A stretch of DNA of 64,000 bases from CALBPI01 sp039027435 (lineage in GTDB: Bacteria > Pseudomonadota > Gammaproteobacteria > Steroidobacterales > Woeseiaceae). A model generated the notes under the pieces. It saw only the letters and a program-made list of their open reading frames with translations. It made no database searches and had not been told where the DNA came from. The stretch's first letter is position 1. The number at the start of each line of letters is the position of its first letter. The stretch covers positions 62,001-126,000 of the forward strand of contig JBCCKF010000002.1 in the NCBI GenBank assembly GCA_039027435.1. Direction: 5' to 3'. The position numbers were made by a program, and so were the translations under genes. Below, piece by piece: positions 27,071 to 36,562 of the stretch.

Positions 27071-30000
27071 ATGAAACAGCAAGCTTCATTTCTCTATCGA
27101 TCGCTGATCGCTTTCACGGCAGGTTTTGTGACCGTCACGACGGCACAGGCTAACCCCGGCGTGATTTCGGACTCGCCCTTGTTCCTGTCGGACGCGGTTG
27201 AACCGAACGTCATCATGGCGCTCGATGACTCTGGCAGCATGGACTTCGAGGTGTTGATGCCAGCGAACGATGGCTCGCTATGGTGGAACACCACCATCCA
27301 GAGTTTTGTCGGCCTGGACGGCAACAACCAGCCCTCTCCGGGTTCCATCAACTTCAACGCCTCTGGTGGCTCCAACGGTACTTGGTGGAAATTCAGCTAT
27401 CTGTTCCCGAATGGTTGCTGTGACCGTCGTGCGCGACGGACGCTCGGTGGTGGACACTACCCTATTCCGCCCACGACGGAATTCGCGTTTTCTCGCAGTC
27501 CTGACTACAACCGCGGCTACTACAACCCGGACATCGACTATGAGCCCTGGGTGAGCAGCGGTTCACGGACTTTTACCGATCAAACGCCGACGGCCACACC
27601 GTGGGACCCAATCGCAGACAACACGACGTTCCAGATCGACCTGACGCAGTCGCTTACCACTGCCCCCGATTGGGCTTGGCAGTTCCTGCTGATGCCAGGG
27701 ATGCGCGATGAGAACAACAGTCTCTACGCGGGCCCCCCGGTTTATCGGACGTTTCCTTATTTCCCAGCGACCTACTGGCTCGTCGATGACACAGCAACAA
27801 TGAGCATCGCCGGCACGCCTGTCGATTGTGCCAACCCCACTCCGGCGACGTATGAGCTCTTTCGTGCCAACGCGAATCTTGTGACAGGGTCTGCGGAAGC
27901 CATTGGGCCGGACGGCACCTGTCTCGTTCGCTACGAAATCGATCCGGCAACGGCGGTCTATCCGAGTGGTCGTACATACGCGGAAGAGTTGCAGAACTTC
28001 GCAAACTGGTTCTCGTATTACCGTAAGCGCCACCAGGCAATGCGCGGTGGGATCACGGCCGCTTTCGACGAGATCGACGGCGTGCGCGTTGCAGAGTTCA
28101 CCATTAATAGTCGTTCTAACGTCACCATGCGCAGCCTGACCGATGAGCGTGTAGCCATTCTGGACGATATCTTCGAGGCACGCGGCAGCGGCGGTACACC
28201 GCTTCGCGAATCGATCGATTGGCTGGGCCGTCAGTTCGAACGCAGTGGCAGCGGCGCACCGATCACGCAAGCCTGTCAGAAAAACTATGGCGTCGCGTTT
28301 ACCGATGGCTTCGCGAACAACTCAAGCACGGGCGTTGGCAATCGCGACGCAGGTTTCGGCGTGCCGTATGAAGACGCATGGTCAAACACGCTCGCTGACG
28401 TTGCGATGGAATACTACGACGACTTGCAGGTTTCGGGTTTTGCCAGCGGTCAGGTGCCAACACCAATCGCTTGTGGAGACATAACTCCCGACCCAACGCT
28501 CGACTGCAACGACGAGCTGCACATGAACACGTATGCAGTGACACTTAACGCTCGAGGCACGATCTTTGGTGTGACTCACGAAACGCGGCAGGACGCATTT
28601 GACAACCCACCGGCCTGGCCGCAACCGAATCAGACGCGCAGCCCACGCATGGTCGATGATCTCTATCATGCGGCGGTAAACGGTCGCGGCGAGATGCTGA
28701 ACGCTCGCACCCCAGTCGACATCGCCACTCAGATGTCAGCAGTCCTGGCCACAGTGGTCGAAACCGAAGGTACTGCGGCAGCGGTCACATTCAACACCGG
28801 CCTTTTGAGTAGCGATAGCCTTGTCTATCAGGCGAAACTGGATTCGGAGTTCTGGAGCGGCTTCATGACGGCGAGCACTATCGATCCGATTACGGGCGAG
28901 GTGTCCGTTATTCCGACGTGGGATGCTGCGGATCGTATGCCATCACCGAACAACCGTCAGATCACAACCTACGACCCTACCTCGGGTGGCGTGCCGTTCC
29001 GCGATGTAGGCACGCTGACCCCTTTGCAGTTCGCAGATCTCTCTGCTGACTTGCCGGTGGGTTTGGGTGAACAAGATGTGATCGATTATATTCGAGGCGC
29101 ACGCACCTTCGAAGGCGAAACGCTTTTCCGTGAACGCGATGCACGCACTGTTCTCGGCGACATCGTTCACTCGAGCCCCGTGCTGGTTGGCGCACCGCGT
29201 AGCAATTGGCCGAATACTGCGCCGTTCCCAACCGGTTCGGACAACTATGAAACCTGGGCCACGGGCCAGATCAATCGTCGCGAAGCCGTCTACGTGGGCG
29301 GCAACGATGGCATGCTGCACGGCATCTGGGCTGATGTGGGCAACGCAGACTCTGGTGTCGAGTTCATGGGCTATGTCCCGAATGCGATTTATGATTCGAC
29401 GGTAGGCGAAGGACTTCATGCCCTGACGCAGCAAAATTATCAGCATCGGTACTACGTCGACCTGACCCCTGCGGTTAGCGATGCCTACATACGCACAGGC
29501 GTGAGTGAGCCTTTGCGTTGGCGAACCGTTCTCGTTGGCGGTCTTCGCGGCGGCGGTCCGGGCTTGTTCGCACTCGATATTACCGATCCAAACGTCATGA
29601 CCGAGGCGGATGCCAGCGATTACGTTATGTGGGAGTTCACGGACGCTGATGATGCGGACCTTGGCGCCACTTTCGCAGAGCCCACCATTGCCTTGATGAA
29701 CAATGGTCGTTGGGCAGCGGTGTTCGGTAACGGCTACAACAGCACGGGCAGTACTCAGGCACACCTCTTTATCGTTTACCTGGAAGGCGGCATCGACCGT
29801 ACCTGGACGCTGGGCAGCGACTACATCAAGATCGCGGTACCTGGCGCTGATAACGGTATGGCGACACCACAGCTGGCAGACCTCGACGGTAACGGCACCC
29901 CTGACCGCGCCTATGCCGGCGACCTGCTGGGCAACATGTGGGCGTTTGATCTCGAAGGCACGAGCGACGCTTCCTGGGGCGTCGACTACGGTGGTTTTGG

Positions 30001-30766
30001 ATCACCAGAGCCGCTGTTCATCGCCTACAACGACAACGGCGACGTGCAACCGATTACCTCGAAACCCGTCCTCGCTCGATGCCCGTTCGACAACAGCGTG
30101 AACCCGGACGTGATGGTCCTGTTTGGTACCGGTCAGTACGTTACCGAAGGTGATAAAACGACCAGCGAAACGCAGACGTTCTATGGCGTCTGGGATCGCG
30201 GTGTACCGACGCTCGAACGCGTCGACATGCTGGAGCAGCTGGCACACGATCCTGCCCTCACCTACGATCAAACACAGATTCGGATTCCAACCGACAATCC
30301 CATCGACCCGACGAGCGAATTTGGTTGGTACATGGATCTGCCCGATAGTGGCGAGCGCGTGGTCTCAAACCCTCTGGTTCGTGGCGACATCACATTTTTC
30401 AACACGATCATCCCCGATGCAGGCGACCCGTGTGTTATCGGCGGTGGCGGTTGGTTGATGTCAGTGCGCATCTGCGACGGTGCACGACCGAACGAAGCGG
30501 TATTTGATCGTACTCGTGACAACGCGGTCGATAACGGCGATCTGGTTGCTGACCCGGTCCTACGTGATGGCAACGGCAACCCGATTCTCAACGCGGCGGG
30601 CGGCGAACGATTCAACCAGTCGGAAGGTCTGCCGTGGCAGTCCTCGGTACTGGGTGATCGACAGTACACACCGGGCAGCACAGGTAACATTGAGAACCGC
30701 GCAATCACTGTGACGAATTCCATTCTCGATGGCCGTCTGTCGTGGGAGCAGATCATCAATGAATAA
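27071..30766 (+). CDS. pilY1: Type IV pilus tip adhesin/assembly factor PilY1
   Basis: 1231 residues. A signal peptide (SLIAFTAGFVTVTTAQA) precedes SDAVEPNVIMALDDSGSMDF, a von Willebrand A-like segment with a DxSGS metal site (52-56). The C-terminal half is the PilY1 beta-propeller (AVYVGGNDGMLHGI, RTVLVGGLRGGGPGLFALDI). It carries a calcium-loop sequence at residues 937-945 (DLDGNGTPD), followed by AYAGDLLGNMWAFDL, which in Pseudomonas PilY1 controls pilus extension and retraction. The tail shortly before the stop is NRAITVTNSILDGRLSWEQI. It caps the tip complex of minor pilins and may bind surfaces. Its stop overlaps the pilE start by eight bases. Confidence 0.92.
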   Translation: MKQQASFLYRSLIAFTAGFVTVTTAQANPGVISDSPLFLSDAVEPNVIMALDDSGSMDFEVLMPANDGSLWWNTTIQSFVGLDGNNQPSPGSINFNASGGSNGTWWKFSYLFPNGCCDRRARRTLGGGHYPIPPTTEFAFSRSPDYNRGYYNPDIDYEPWVSSGSRTFTDQTPTATPWDPIADNTTFQIDLTQSLTTAPDWAWQFLLMPGMRDENNSLYAGPPVYRTFPYFPATYWLVDDTATMSIAGTPVDCANPTPATYELFRANANLVTGSAEAIGPDGTCLVRYEIDPATAVYPSGRTYAEELQNFANWFSYYRKRHQAMRGGITAAFDEIDGVRVAEFTINSRSNVTMRSLTDERVAILDDIFEARGSGGTPLRESIDWLGRQFERSGSGAPITQACQKNYGVAFTDGFANNSSTGVGNRDAGFGVPYEDAWSNTLADVAMEYYDDLQVSGFASGQVPTPIACGDITPDPTLDCNDELHMNTYAVTLNARGTIFGVTHETRQDAFDNPPAWPQPNQTRSPRMVDDLYHAAVNGRGEMLNARTPVDIATQMSAVLATVVETEGTAAAVTFNTGLLSSDSLVYQAKLDSEFWSGFMTASTIDPITGEVSVIPTWDAADRMPSPNNRQITTYDPTSGGVPFRDVGTLTPLQFADLSADLPVGLGEQDVIDYIRGARTFEGETLFRERDARTVLGDIVHSSPVLVGAPRSNWPNTAPFPTGSDNYETWATGQINRREAVYVGGNDGMLHGIWADVGNADSGVEFMGYVPNAIYDSTVGEGLHALTQQNYQHRYYVDLTPAVSDAYIRTGVSEPLRWRTVLVGGLRGGGPGLFALDITDPNVMTEADASDYVMWEFTDADDADLGATFAEPTIALMNNGRWAAVFGNGYNSTGSTQAHLFIVYLEGGIDRTWTLGSDYIKIAVPGADNGMATPQLADLDGNGTPDRAYAGDLLGNMWAFDLEGTSDASWGVDYGGFGSPEPLFIAYNDNGDVQPITSKPVLARCPFDNSVNPDVMVLFGTGQYVTEGDKTTSETQTFYGVWDRGVPTLERVDMLEQLAHDPALTYDQTQIRIPTDNPIDPTSEFGWYMDLPDSGERVVSNPLVRGDITFFNTIIPDAGDPCVIGGGGWLMSVRICDGARPNEAVFDRTRDNAVDNGDLVADPVLRDGNGNPILNAAGGERFNQSEGLPWQSSVLGDRQYTPGSTGNIENRAITVTNSILDGRLSWEQIINE

Positions 30767-31196
30767 GCGTAGGCAATTCGGTTACTCGCTCATCGAGTTA
30801 CTCACGGCAGTCGCCATCGTCGGCATCCTTGCGTCGATCATCGTGCCGAGTTACCGCGACTCGGTTCGAAAGGCGCGACGCTCAGACGGCCAGGCGGTAG
30901 TGCTCGAGTTGCAACAGTTCATGGAGCGCTTCTACACAGAGAATGGTCGCTACGATCAGGACCGCGCGGGCAATCCAGTGACGGACTCTATCCCGGTTCT
31001 GCTCCAGTCCTCGCCGAAAGAAGGTGCGGTGGTTCACTACAACCTGGTTGTGGGTAATCTCGCCGAACGAACCTTTACGATCACTGCAACACCTGCGGGA
31101 GACCAGTCTTCCGACAAATGCGGGAATCTGACGCTGACGGAAGCCGGCACCAAGGGGATGAGTGCCACCGGGCTCACGATTGCCCAGTGCTGGTAG
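30759..31196 (+). CDS. pilE: Type IV pilin, PilE family
   Basis: 145 residues from the ATG at 30759 that overlaps the pilY1 stop. The cleavage site is RQFG|YSLIELLTAVAIVGILASI with Glu at +5, followed by VPSYRDSVRKARRSDGQAVV and a helix (LELQQFMERFYTENGRY) typical of short PilE minor pilins at the end of fimT-pilVWX-pilY1 clusters. Two cysteines (SSDKCGN, IAQCW) at the C-terminus could form the pilin disulfide. It probably joins the tip complex; the major pilin gene is elsewhere. Confidence 0.9.
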   Translation: MNKRRQFGYSLIELLTAVAIVGILASIIVPSYRDSVRKARRSDGQAVVLELQQFMERFYTENGRYDQDRAGNPVTDSIPVLLQSSPKEGAVVHYNLVVGNLAERTFTITATPAGDQSSDKCGNLTLTEAGTKGMSATGLTIAQCW

Positions 31197-31222
31197 TCGA
31201 AATCCGCACCTCTTGACCTGAC

Positions 31223-31783
31223 ATGAAATGGATCGCCGTCTTCTGTGGCTCACGCAGCGGCGCATCCGTTTCGTTCAGCAACGCGGCACGCGAGTTCGGC
31301 AAGCAGCTTGCCGTCCGCAATATCGGACTGGTTTACGGTGGCGCATCGACAGGACTCATGGGGATCGTTGCTGACGCCGTCCTGGACTCTGGCGGATCTG
31401 CTGTAGGCGTCCTCCCCCATTCTCTGGCAACTCGCGAACGCGCGCACACTCAACTCACTGAGTTGGTTTTGGTAGATACGCTAGCCGAACGCAAGCAACA
31501 GATGGCGGAGCGTTCAGATGCGTTTGTCGCGCTTCCTGGTGGTTTCGGGACTTTGGACGAAGTATTCGAGATGATCACCTGGACCCAGTTGCGCCTCCAG
31601 GCAAAGCCTGTAGGGATACTAAACATCGATGGCTTTTACGATCATCAGCTGGCAATGACAGATGTTCAGGTGCAGCAGGGATTTGTTCCTCCGGAACACA
31701 CAGACATGCTCATTGCGGTTTCGGAGCCGGAAGCGCTAATTGATCAATTGCTCACCGCGGCCGAGTCCATCAGTTCTCGCTGA
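31223..31783 (+). CDS. LOG family protein (cytokinin riboside monophosphate phosphoribohydrolase-like)
   Basis: 186 residues, the usual length. The Rossmann-like fold signature GGASTGLMG (39-47), ERKQQM (89-94) and the LOG hallmark PGGFGTLDE (105-113) are intact. LOG enzymes release the free base from nucleoside 5'-monophosphates; several bacterial members act on AMP. The C-terminal 40 bases overlap the end of the convergent alpha/beta hydrolase gene. No cytokinin-synthesis gene is in the window, so nucleotide housekeeping is as likely as a signalling role. Confidence 0.9.
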   Translation: MKWIAVFCGSRSGASVSFSNAAREFGKQLAVRNIGLVYGGASTGLMGIVADAVLDSGGSAVGVLPHSLATRERAHTQLTELVLVDTLAERKQQMAERSDAFVALPGGFGTLDEVFEMITWTQLRLQAKPVGILNIDGFYDHQLAMTDVQVQQGFVPPEHTDMLIAVSEPEALIDQLLTAAESISSR

Positions 31784-32694
31784 GCACTCGCGGTTGTCGC
31801 CGGGGCCTCATACATCGGGATATGTCCGACGTCCGGCAGAACCAACAAACGGCTGTTGGTAATCCCTGCTACGTAAACATCAGCACAGCTGACGTGGAGA
31901 ATCTGGTCACTCTCGCCCCATACCACTAGTGTTGGTGCCACGATCCCTGCGAGTGCATCAGCCAACCGATCGTCCTGCTGGGCCTTAACCAGATCATCAA
32001 AAATCTTGCGCCAAAGCTCACCGTACTTGAGGTATCGGTTCAGCAGGTTGCTATTGACGAATCGGGGTATGAATAGCGGCTTGACGCTCAACATGGAGAG
32101 AACGCCTTTAAGCTCCACGCGATTCGCAGGGACCAGTGGACTCTCGCCAGCTGCGACCATAGGTTCCATATACGAAGGCGTTGCGCCAGACACGCCGGCC
32201 GCATTCATGAGCGTCAGGCTATCGATCCGTTGAGGCGCAAGTAACGCCATCCACGCCGTGATAAATCCGCCCATGGAACTGCCAACAATATGCGCAGATT
32301 CGATCCCCAACCCAGTCATGAAGGCGAGCAAACGTTCGGCTTGCTGCTTCGGAGTAAAGTCCGACACCGCCTCATCCGTCGCATCACCAAACCCAGGAAG
32401 GTCCGGGCAGATCACGCGATAGTGGCTGCCAAGATGCGGAACGTAAGCCAACCATGTGTCCTTGTCGGCACCAAACCCATGCACCAACAGAATGACCCGC
32501 GGATGGCTCGCACCTTTCTCGAGGTAGCGCCAAGTCAGATCGCCGACCACAACTTGTCGCGACTTAAACCCGACAAGTTTGCGAAGCACGCGCATAAGCA
32601 GGCTTGTGGCTGTCTCCGGAACGAACTGCGCCCAGACATACAGCGCGGCAATCAGCCCCAGTAATAACAGTACCGCCAATGGAACACTTTCCAT
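31744..32694 (-). CDS. Membrane-anchored alpha/beta hydrolase
   Basis: 316 residues. One N-terminal hydrophobic helix (4-22) anchors the protein. The oxyanion-hole region is LLVHGFGADKDTW (69-81), the nucleophile elbow is GSSMGG with Ser140, the acid is probably in VVWGESDQIL and the His in LPDVGHIPMYEAP. It resembles lipase/esterase-like members of the fold. It begins six bases after the stop of the DUF3336 patatin gene, so the two lipid-related hydrolases are likely co-expressed. Confidence 0.87.
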   Translation of the reverse strand: MESVPLAVLLLLGLIAALYVWAQFVPETATSLLMRVLRKLVGFKSRQVVVGDLTWRYLEKGASHPRVILLVHGFGADKDTWLAYVPHLGSHYRVICPDLPGFGDATDEAVSDFTPKQQAERLLAFMTGLGIESAHIVGSSMGGFITAWMALLAPQRIDSLTLMNAAGVSGATPSYMEPMVAAGESPLVPANRVELKGVLSMLSVKPLFIPRFVNSNLLNRYLKYGELWRKIFDDLVKAQQDDRLADALAGIVAPTLVVWGESDQILHVSCADVYVAGITNSRLLVLPDVGHIPMYEAPATTASAQRELMDSAAVSN

Positions 32695-32700
32695 CAGAGA

Positions 32701-34182
32701 TCAGGCAGAGCGGTCGAGAAACAGTTGCTGCTTACGAGCGATGCTAACGAGACGATCCTCGTAGCGTTCCTGTATATCGTCGAGTGTCCGACTGATTCGG
32801 GTCTGTGTACGAATCTTCTCAATGGCCGGCCAGGTCGCCCGTTCCCCGAGCCGCATTAACTCCATCACTTCTTCCAACGTTCGTGGTGCGAGCAAGTTCA
32901 ATGGGTTGAAGTTTCGAGTGGACGGGAGGATGTTGATGTCCCCGGTGTACGTCTGGTTCAGCACTGAGCTATAGACACTGATCATGCGGCTTGTGAATCC
33001 CTGCCGGCCGAACGGCTTTTGCAGGATACGAGCAACTGCAAGCGACCAATCCTTCGCTGTAGTCGTAGTCGCCTGCCGCACGATATCCCAGAGCTGCTGA
33101 CGACCTTTGTACTCGTTGACGAACGGCAGGACCAGTGGGTTGGTTTGACTGACTATGGAATGATTGACGCCGTACAGGCGTGACAATCGTTTGACCGGCA
33201 GGTCATCGGCAACCGATCCATCAACCCATTGGCGACTCTCAAGATAAGGTCGGCGTCGACCGTTTGCTCCGCGAGCTGCGAGCGTCACTGGCGGATAGAC
33301 TCCTGGCACCGCACAAGATGCCAGAACAGCCTCACGCACCATGACGTTTGGCGATGTGATCGCGTTAAGTAGCCGCGAACCCTGATGCTGCCCCGCCGGT
33401 GCAACGGATATGTTGATGTGTGTGCCGCTGTACTCGTAGGCCTCCTGAAACGTCATGTCCGGGATAAGGCGTTCGATCGCTTCCCAGACGCCGTCTGCGT
33501 CCATTCGTTGTCGGACCAGGAAGAATCGCCGCGGTATTTCCTCGAGCTCCGTTGCTGCCTCGGAACGCAAAAAATCACTCTCGAACAGCTTGTCCATTTC
33601 ATCCGGTTTGCGCGTGCCGACAATACCGGCAATGAACGCCCCGCCGCTGGAACCCGACATAATCTTGGGCAGCAACCCCTGCTCCCAAAGCGCCTTGATC
33701 ACACCGAGGTGGAAATAGAGCAAACTGCCGGCACCACTCATCATCAGTGCGGTTCTGCCGAAGCAATGGCTGGCACGATGAAAGAAATCGAGCTTCTCGT
33801 CGAAAGCGATGTCTTTTACTTTGTCACTCGCGATGTGTTCCAGAGCATCACTAACCGCGTCTACATATTCAACGATCAACTTCTTGGTACCGAACTTCGC
33901 TCTGCGATAGAGGTCGGGGCGGCCCATACCGTCCATGTTGCCGTGTATACCTTCATTGAGGTTGAAGAGCAGCCCAAGATTATCCTTTTCGTCACGCAAC
34001 GCCTTCAGTTTCGTGACGCGCTCTCGAACGGATACAAAATCGTACTGAGTGGAGTGATCTTTCTTCTTCCAACGATCGAGACGATTCTTGCGATCGTAGG
34101 CCATAGCCGCTCTGCGCCACTGCTGGTAGGTATCAGCGCGACGCATTTGCAATTCTTCAACGCTCGGCACACGAAAAGCCAT
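32701..34182 (-). CDS. DUF3336 patatin-like phospholipase/triacylglycerol lipase
   Basis: 493 residues; ATG at 34182 with GGAG upstream (a GTG two codons earlier is also in frame). The N-terminal DUF3336 region (QQWRRAAMAYDRKNRLDRWK, then LGLLFNLNEGIHGNM) precedes a patatin domain: ALMMSGAGSLLYFHLGVIKAL (oxyanion region), MSGSSGGAFIAG with the GxSxG serine, and QWVDGSVADDLP with the catalytic Asp. This architecture is shared with the yeast Tgl3/4/5 and plant SDP1 storage-lipid lipases. It suggests hydrolysis of triacylglycerol or phospholipid. It lies 79 bases after the decarboxylase gene with the same orientation and may be read from the same promoter. Confidence 0.88.
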   Translation of the reverse strand: MAFRVPSVEELQMRRADTYQQWRRAAMAYDRKNRLDRWKKKDHSTQYDFVSVRERVTKLKALRDEKDNLGLLFNLNEGIHGNMDGMGRPDLYRRAKFGTKKLIVEYVDAVSDALEHIASDKVKDIAFDEKLDFFHRASHCFGRTALMMSGAGSLLYFHLGVIKALWEQGLLPKIMSGSSGGAFIAGIVGTRKPDEMDKLFESDFLRSEAATELEEIPRRFFLVRQRMDADGVWEAIERLIPDMTFQEAYEYSGTHINISVAPAGQHQGSRLLNAITSPNVMVREAVLASCAVPGVYPPVTLAARGANGRRRPYLESRQWVDGSVADDLPVKRLSRLYGVNHSIVSQTNPLVLPFVNEYKGRQQLWDIVRQATTTTAKDWSLAVARILQKPFGRQGFTSRMISVYSSVLNQTYTGDINILPSTRNFNPLNLLAPRTLEEVMELMRLGERATWPAIEKIRTQTRISRTLDDIQERYEDRLVSIARKQQLFLDRSA

Positions 34183-34261
34183 GCACACTCCAGACGTTCT
34201 TCAACAAGCGTTCAAGGATACTCCTTGCCGAAATCCGGAGCCAGCGATTAAGGACTTGACA

Positions 34262-35761
34262 TTACGAAGCTACGCGTGAGTTTTCCGCTACCGAAACCCG
34301 TAGTGAATCCGCTTTTTGTTCAATTAAATCCAGGATAGCGTCGATCGTGTGCGCATCCGTCAATGGATTCATCAACGTCATTCGCAAATAAGTCATTCCG
34401 TCGACTTCAGCCGTCGTCAGGTGCGCTAGTCGCTCTGCAACCAATTGATCGCGAATGGACTGCTGAAGCGCATCGTCCCCGTCAATACGAAAACAGATGA
34501 TGTTGGTTTCCGGCACGTAAGGGCAACTAAAGCGCTCACGCGCAACAATCCTGTCGTAGGCTGCTTTACCCATCGCATAACGATCCGCGACAAACTGACC
34601 GAGCGCGTTCTCACCACGCAGCAATAGATTGAAATAGACCTTCACACCCATCGCGGACTTGGTGCACTCAACTGCACGTGGCAGGGAGTCATAACTCTCC
34701 GCATCTCGTCCATACGCCAGATAGCTCGCTTTCTGCGAGAACGCGACATCAAAGCTCCGATGATCGCGAAACAAGACGGCTGCACACAGCGCCGACACCT
34801 GCAACATCTTGTGGGCATCCCAGATGACCACATCAGCCAGTTCAATTCCGTCCAGATAGTGTTTTGTATCGGCGTGCAACAGTGCACTCGCACCATGGCA
34901 CGCGTCGACGTGAAAAAACACGTTACGTCGACGGCACACTTCACCCATCGCACGCAGAGGATCATGCAGACCAGTTGCCGTCGCACAAGCATTTGCAATC
35001 ACGGCCATCACGCGTCGACCTGACGCCTCGGTCTCGTCAATTGTGCGCTCCATGGCGCTCGCGTCCACGCGCCCCAGTTCGTCGCAGGGCAAATGCACAA
35101 TGGCACGTTCACCAAGACCCAAAATCGCCACAGCCCGAGCCACTGAATAATGCGCCACCGGCGACACCAACACGGTTAAATCGTTCGGCACGCCATGCTC
35201 CCACGCCTCGGGGGCGATTCTTGCGCGCGCAGCCAGCAGTCCGGTGAGATTGGCTAAGGAACCTCCATGGGTCAGCACTCCGGCTCCATGCGTTAACCCC
35301 GCCGCTGGTCGACGCGGTTGTTCAGCCCATCCAACATGCTTCAACATCCAGTTGACCACGACAAATTCAATCGCCGCACCTACTGGACCCATCTCGTAGA
35401 TTGCCATCGGATTGTTCATGAACCCGTTGACCAGAGATGCCAGCGCGGATGCTGTATCGGGAATAGCAACCTGGTGGGCTGCATGCAGGGGATGGTGCAA
35501 TTGGACAGAGTGACAGAGATAGCCCGACAGGAAGTCTGCAAACTCGGCCTCATCCAGTGGCGGATGATCGAGCCTTTGCTCAAGTTGCAGGCCATCGAGT
35601 AGCTGACTTAATGGCAGATATCCTGTTGCAGGCTTTTCGCCCTGCTCGGTAGCCTCGATGTGAGCAATCAACTGGTCGAGTGCATCAACAAAGGCACCCT
35701 TCATAAATCGATTTGATTCGGTCATCCGTGCATCGTAATCCCGCGCCTCGCTCAGTGCCAC
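34262..35761 (-). CDS. Group II PLP-dependent amino acid decarboxylase
   Basis: 499 residues. The PLP lysine is in DVVIWDAHKMLQ (Lys318), the ring-stacking/Asp part in FFHVDACHG (about 283-290), and LTHGGSLANLTGLLAARA is the substrate/cofactor loop. The DAHK form and the order of motifs recall L-2,4-diaminobutyrate decarboxylase and related amino-acid decarboxylases; glutamate, tyrosine or another substrate is possible. Nine bases separate it from the ureohydrolase gene. The GTG at 35761 has no clear ribosome-binding site; an ATG at 35725 is the alternative. Last gene of the sigma-54-headed run. Confidence 0.85.
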   Translation of the reverse strand: MALSEARDYDARMTESNRFMKGAFVDALDQLIAHIEATEQGEKPATGYLPLSQLLDGLQLEQRLDHPPLDEAEFADFLSGYLCHSVQLHHPLHAAHQVAIPDTASALASLVNGFMNNPMAIYEMGPVGAAIEFVVVNWMLKHVGWAEQPRRPAAGLTHGAGVLTHGGSLANLTGLLAARARIAPEAWEHGVPNDLTVLVSPVAHYSVARAVAILGLGERAIVHLPCDELGRVDASAMERTIDETEASGRRVMAVIANACATATGLHDPLRAMGEVCRRRNVFFHVDACHGASALLHADTKHYLDGIELADVVIWDAHKMLQVSALCAAVLFRDHRSFDVAFSQKASYLAYGRDAESYDSLPRAVECTKSAMGVKVYFNLLLRGENALGQFVADRYAMGKAAYDRIVARERFSCPYVPETNIICFRIDGDDALQQSIRDQLVAERLAHLTTAEVDGMTYLRMTLMNPLTDAHTIDAILDLIEQKADSLRVSVAENSRVAS

Positions 35762-35770
35762 CGCGGTTCG

Positions 35771-36562
35771 CTAGCGATGCATCAAATCAAGAATTGCCTT
35801 GGCCAACTTGGTGCAGACTGCCGCAGTCATATCATGCAGATCACGCTGTGGGTTGTACTCGACGATATCGGCCGCAACCACAGTCGCCTCGACGGCATCG
35901 AGGGCATTCAATATATCCCGAACGGTCATTCCACCCGGTTCATGGTGGGAGACGCCGGGTGCAAATGCCGGATCCAACGCGTCGATGTCAATCGAGATAT
36001 AGAGTGGTTTTTCAAACCTCAGACGAAGGTCTACCGGTAACTCGCCCCGCCACTGGTGCGTCTCTACGCCATATTCTTCGATCACGGCATTCTGCTCAGG
36101 CGTCAGCGTTCGGATTCCGAGTTGCACGAGCCGGTTAACGCAACCCGACTCCAACAGACGCGCAAACGGGCTGGCATGCGAGTAGGGATTGTTATCGAAG
36201 TTGGGATAGAGATCGCCATGCGCATCGAAATGCAGAATATCAATCGGTCCGAACTGGTCGGCAACGGCTAATGCCAAGGGATGTGTCACTGCATGGTCGC
36301 CGCCAAGACTCAACACTCTAAAACCTTGCGAGAGCACCTTCGCCATCGCCGGGCGTAGCTCCATAACACCGTTCGTGGTGTCCGCTGCTGAGAAGTCGCC
36401 TAGATCCTCGATATCCGACAAGACGTCGCGCACCGACTCCGAATAAGCATTGCCGGAATCACTGTGAAGCACTCGCCTGATGACGTCAGGTGCCATCGCA
36501 GGTCCCCGAAGGAAACTCGAATTCGCATCATGTGGTGCGCCGACCAAAGCAACCTTGCTCAT
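35771..36562 (-). CDS. Ureohydrolase of the arginase/agmatinase family
   Basis: 263 residues. All manganese-site motifs are present: SLGGDHAVTHP with His90, HFDAHGDLYP (Asp113, His115, Asp117) and YISIDIDALDPAFAPG (Asp192, Asp194). The family hydrolyses guanidino compounds to urea plus an amine: arginine, agmatine, guanidinobutyrate or formiminoglutamate. The length is slightly shorter than typical agmatinase, and I cannot fix the substrate. The ATG overlaps the histidine kinase stop (ATGA), so it is coupled to a two-component system, which is unusual. A decarboxylase gene follows, suggesting a short pathway making an amine or polyamine. Confidence 0.88.
   Translation of the reverse strand: MSKVALVGAPHDANSSFLRGPAMAPDVIRRVLHSDSGNAYSESVRDVLSDIEDLGDFSAADTTNGVMELRPAMAKVLSQGFRVLSLGGDHAVTHPLALAVADQFGPIDILHFDAHGDLYPNFDNNPYSHASPFARLLESGCVNRLVQLGIRTLTPEQNAVIEEYGVETHQWRGELPVDLRLRFEKPLYISIDIDALDPAFAPGVSHHEPGGMTVRDILNALDAVEATVVAADIVEYNPQRDLHDMTAAVCTKLAKAILDLMHR

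Noticed and set aside
28943..29764. 273-residue open frame opposite to pilY1
   Set aside because: It is fully inside pilY1, has no recognisable domain or ribosome-binding site, and pilY1 itself is unmistakable. Similar shadows lie opposite tamB, alkB and the hydroxylase genes.
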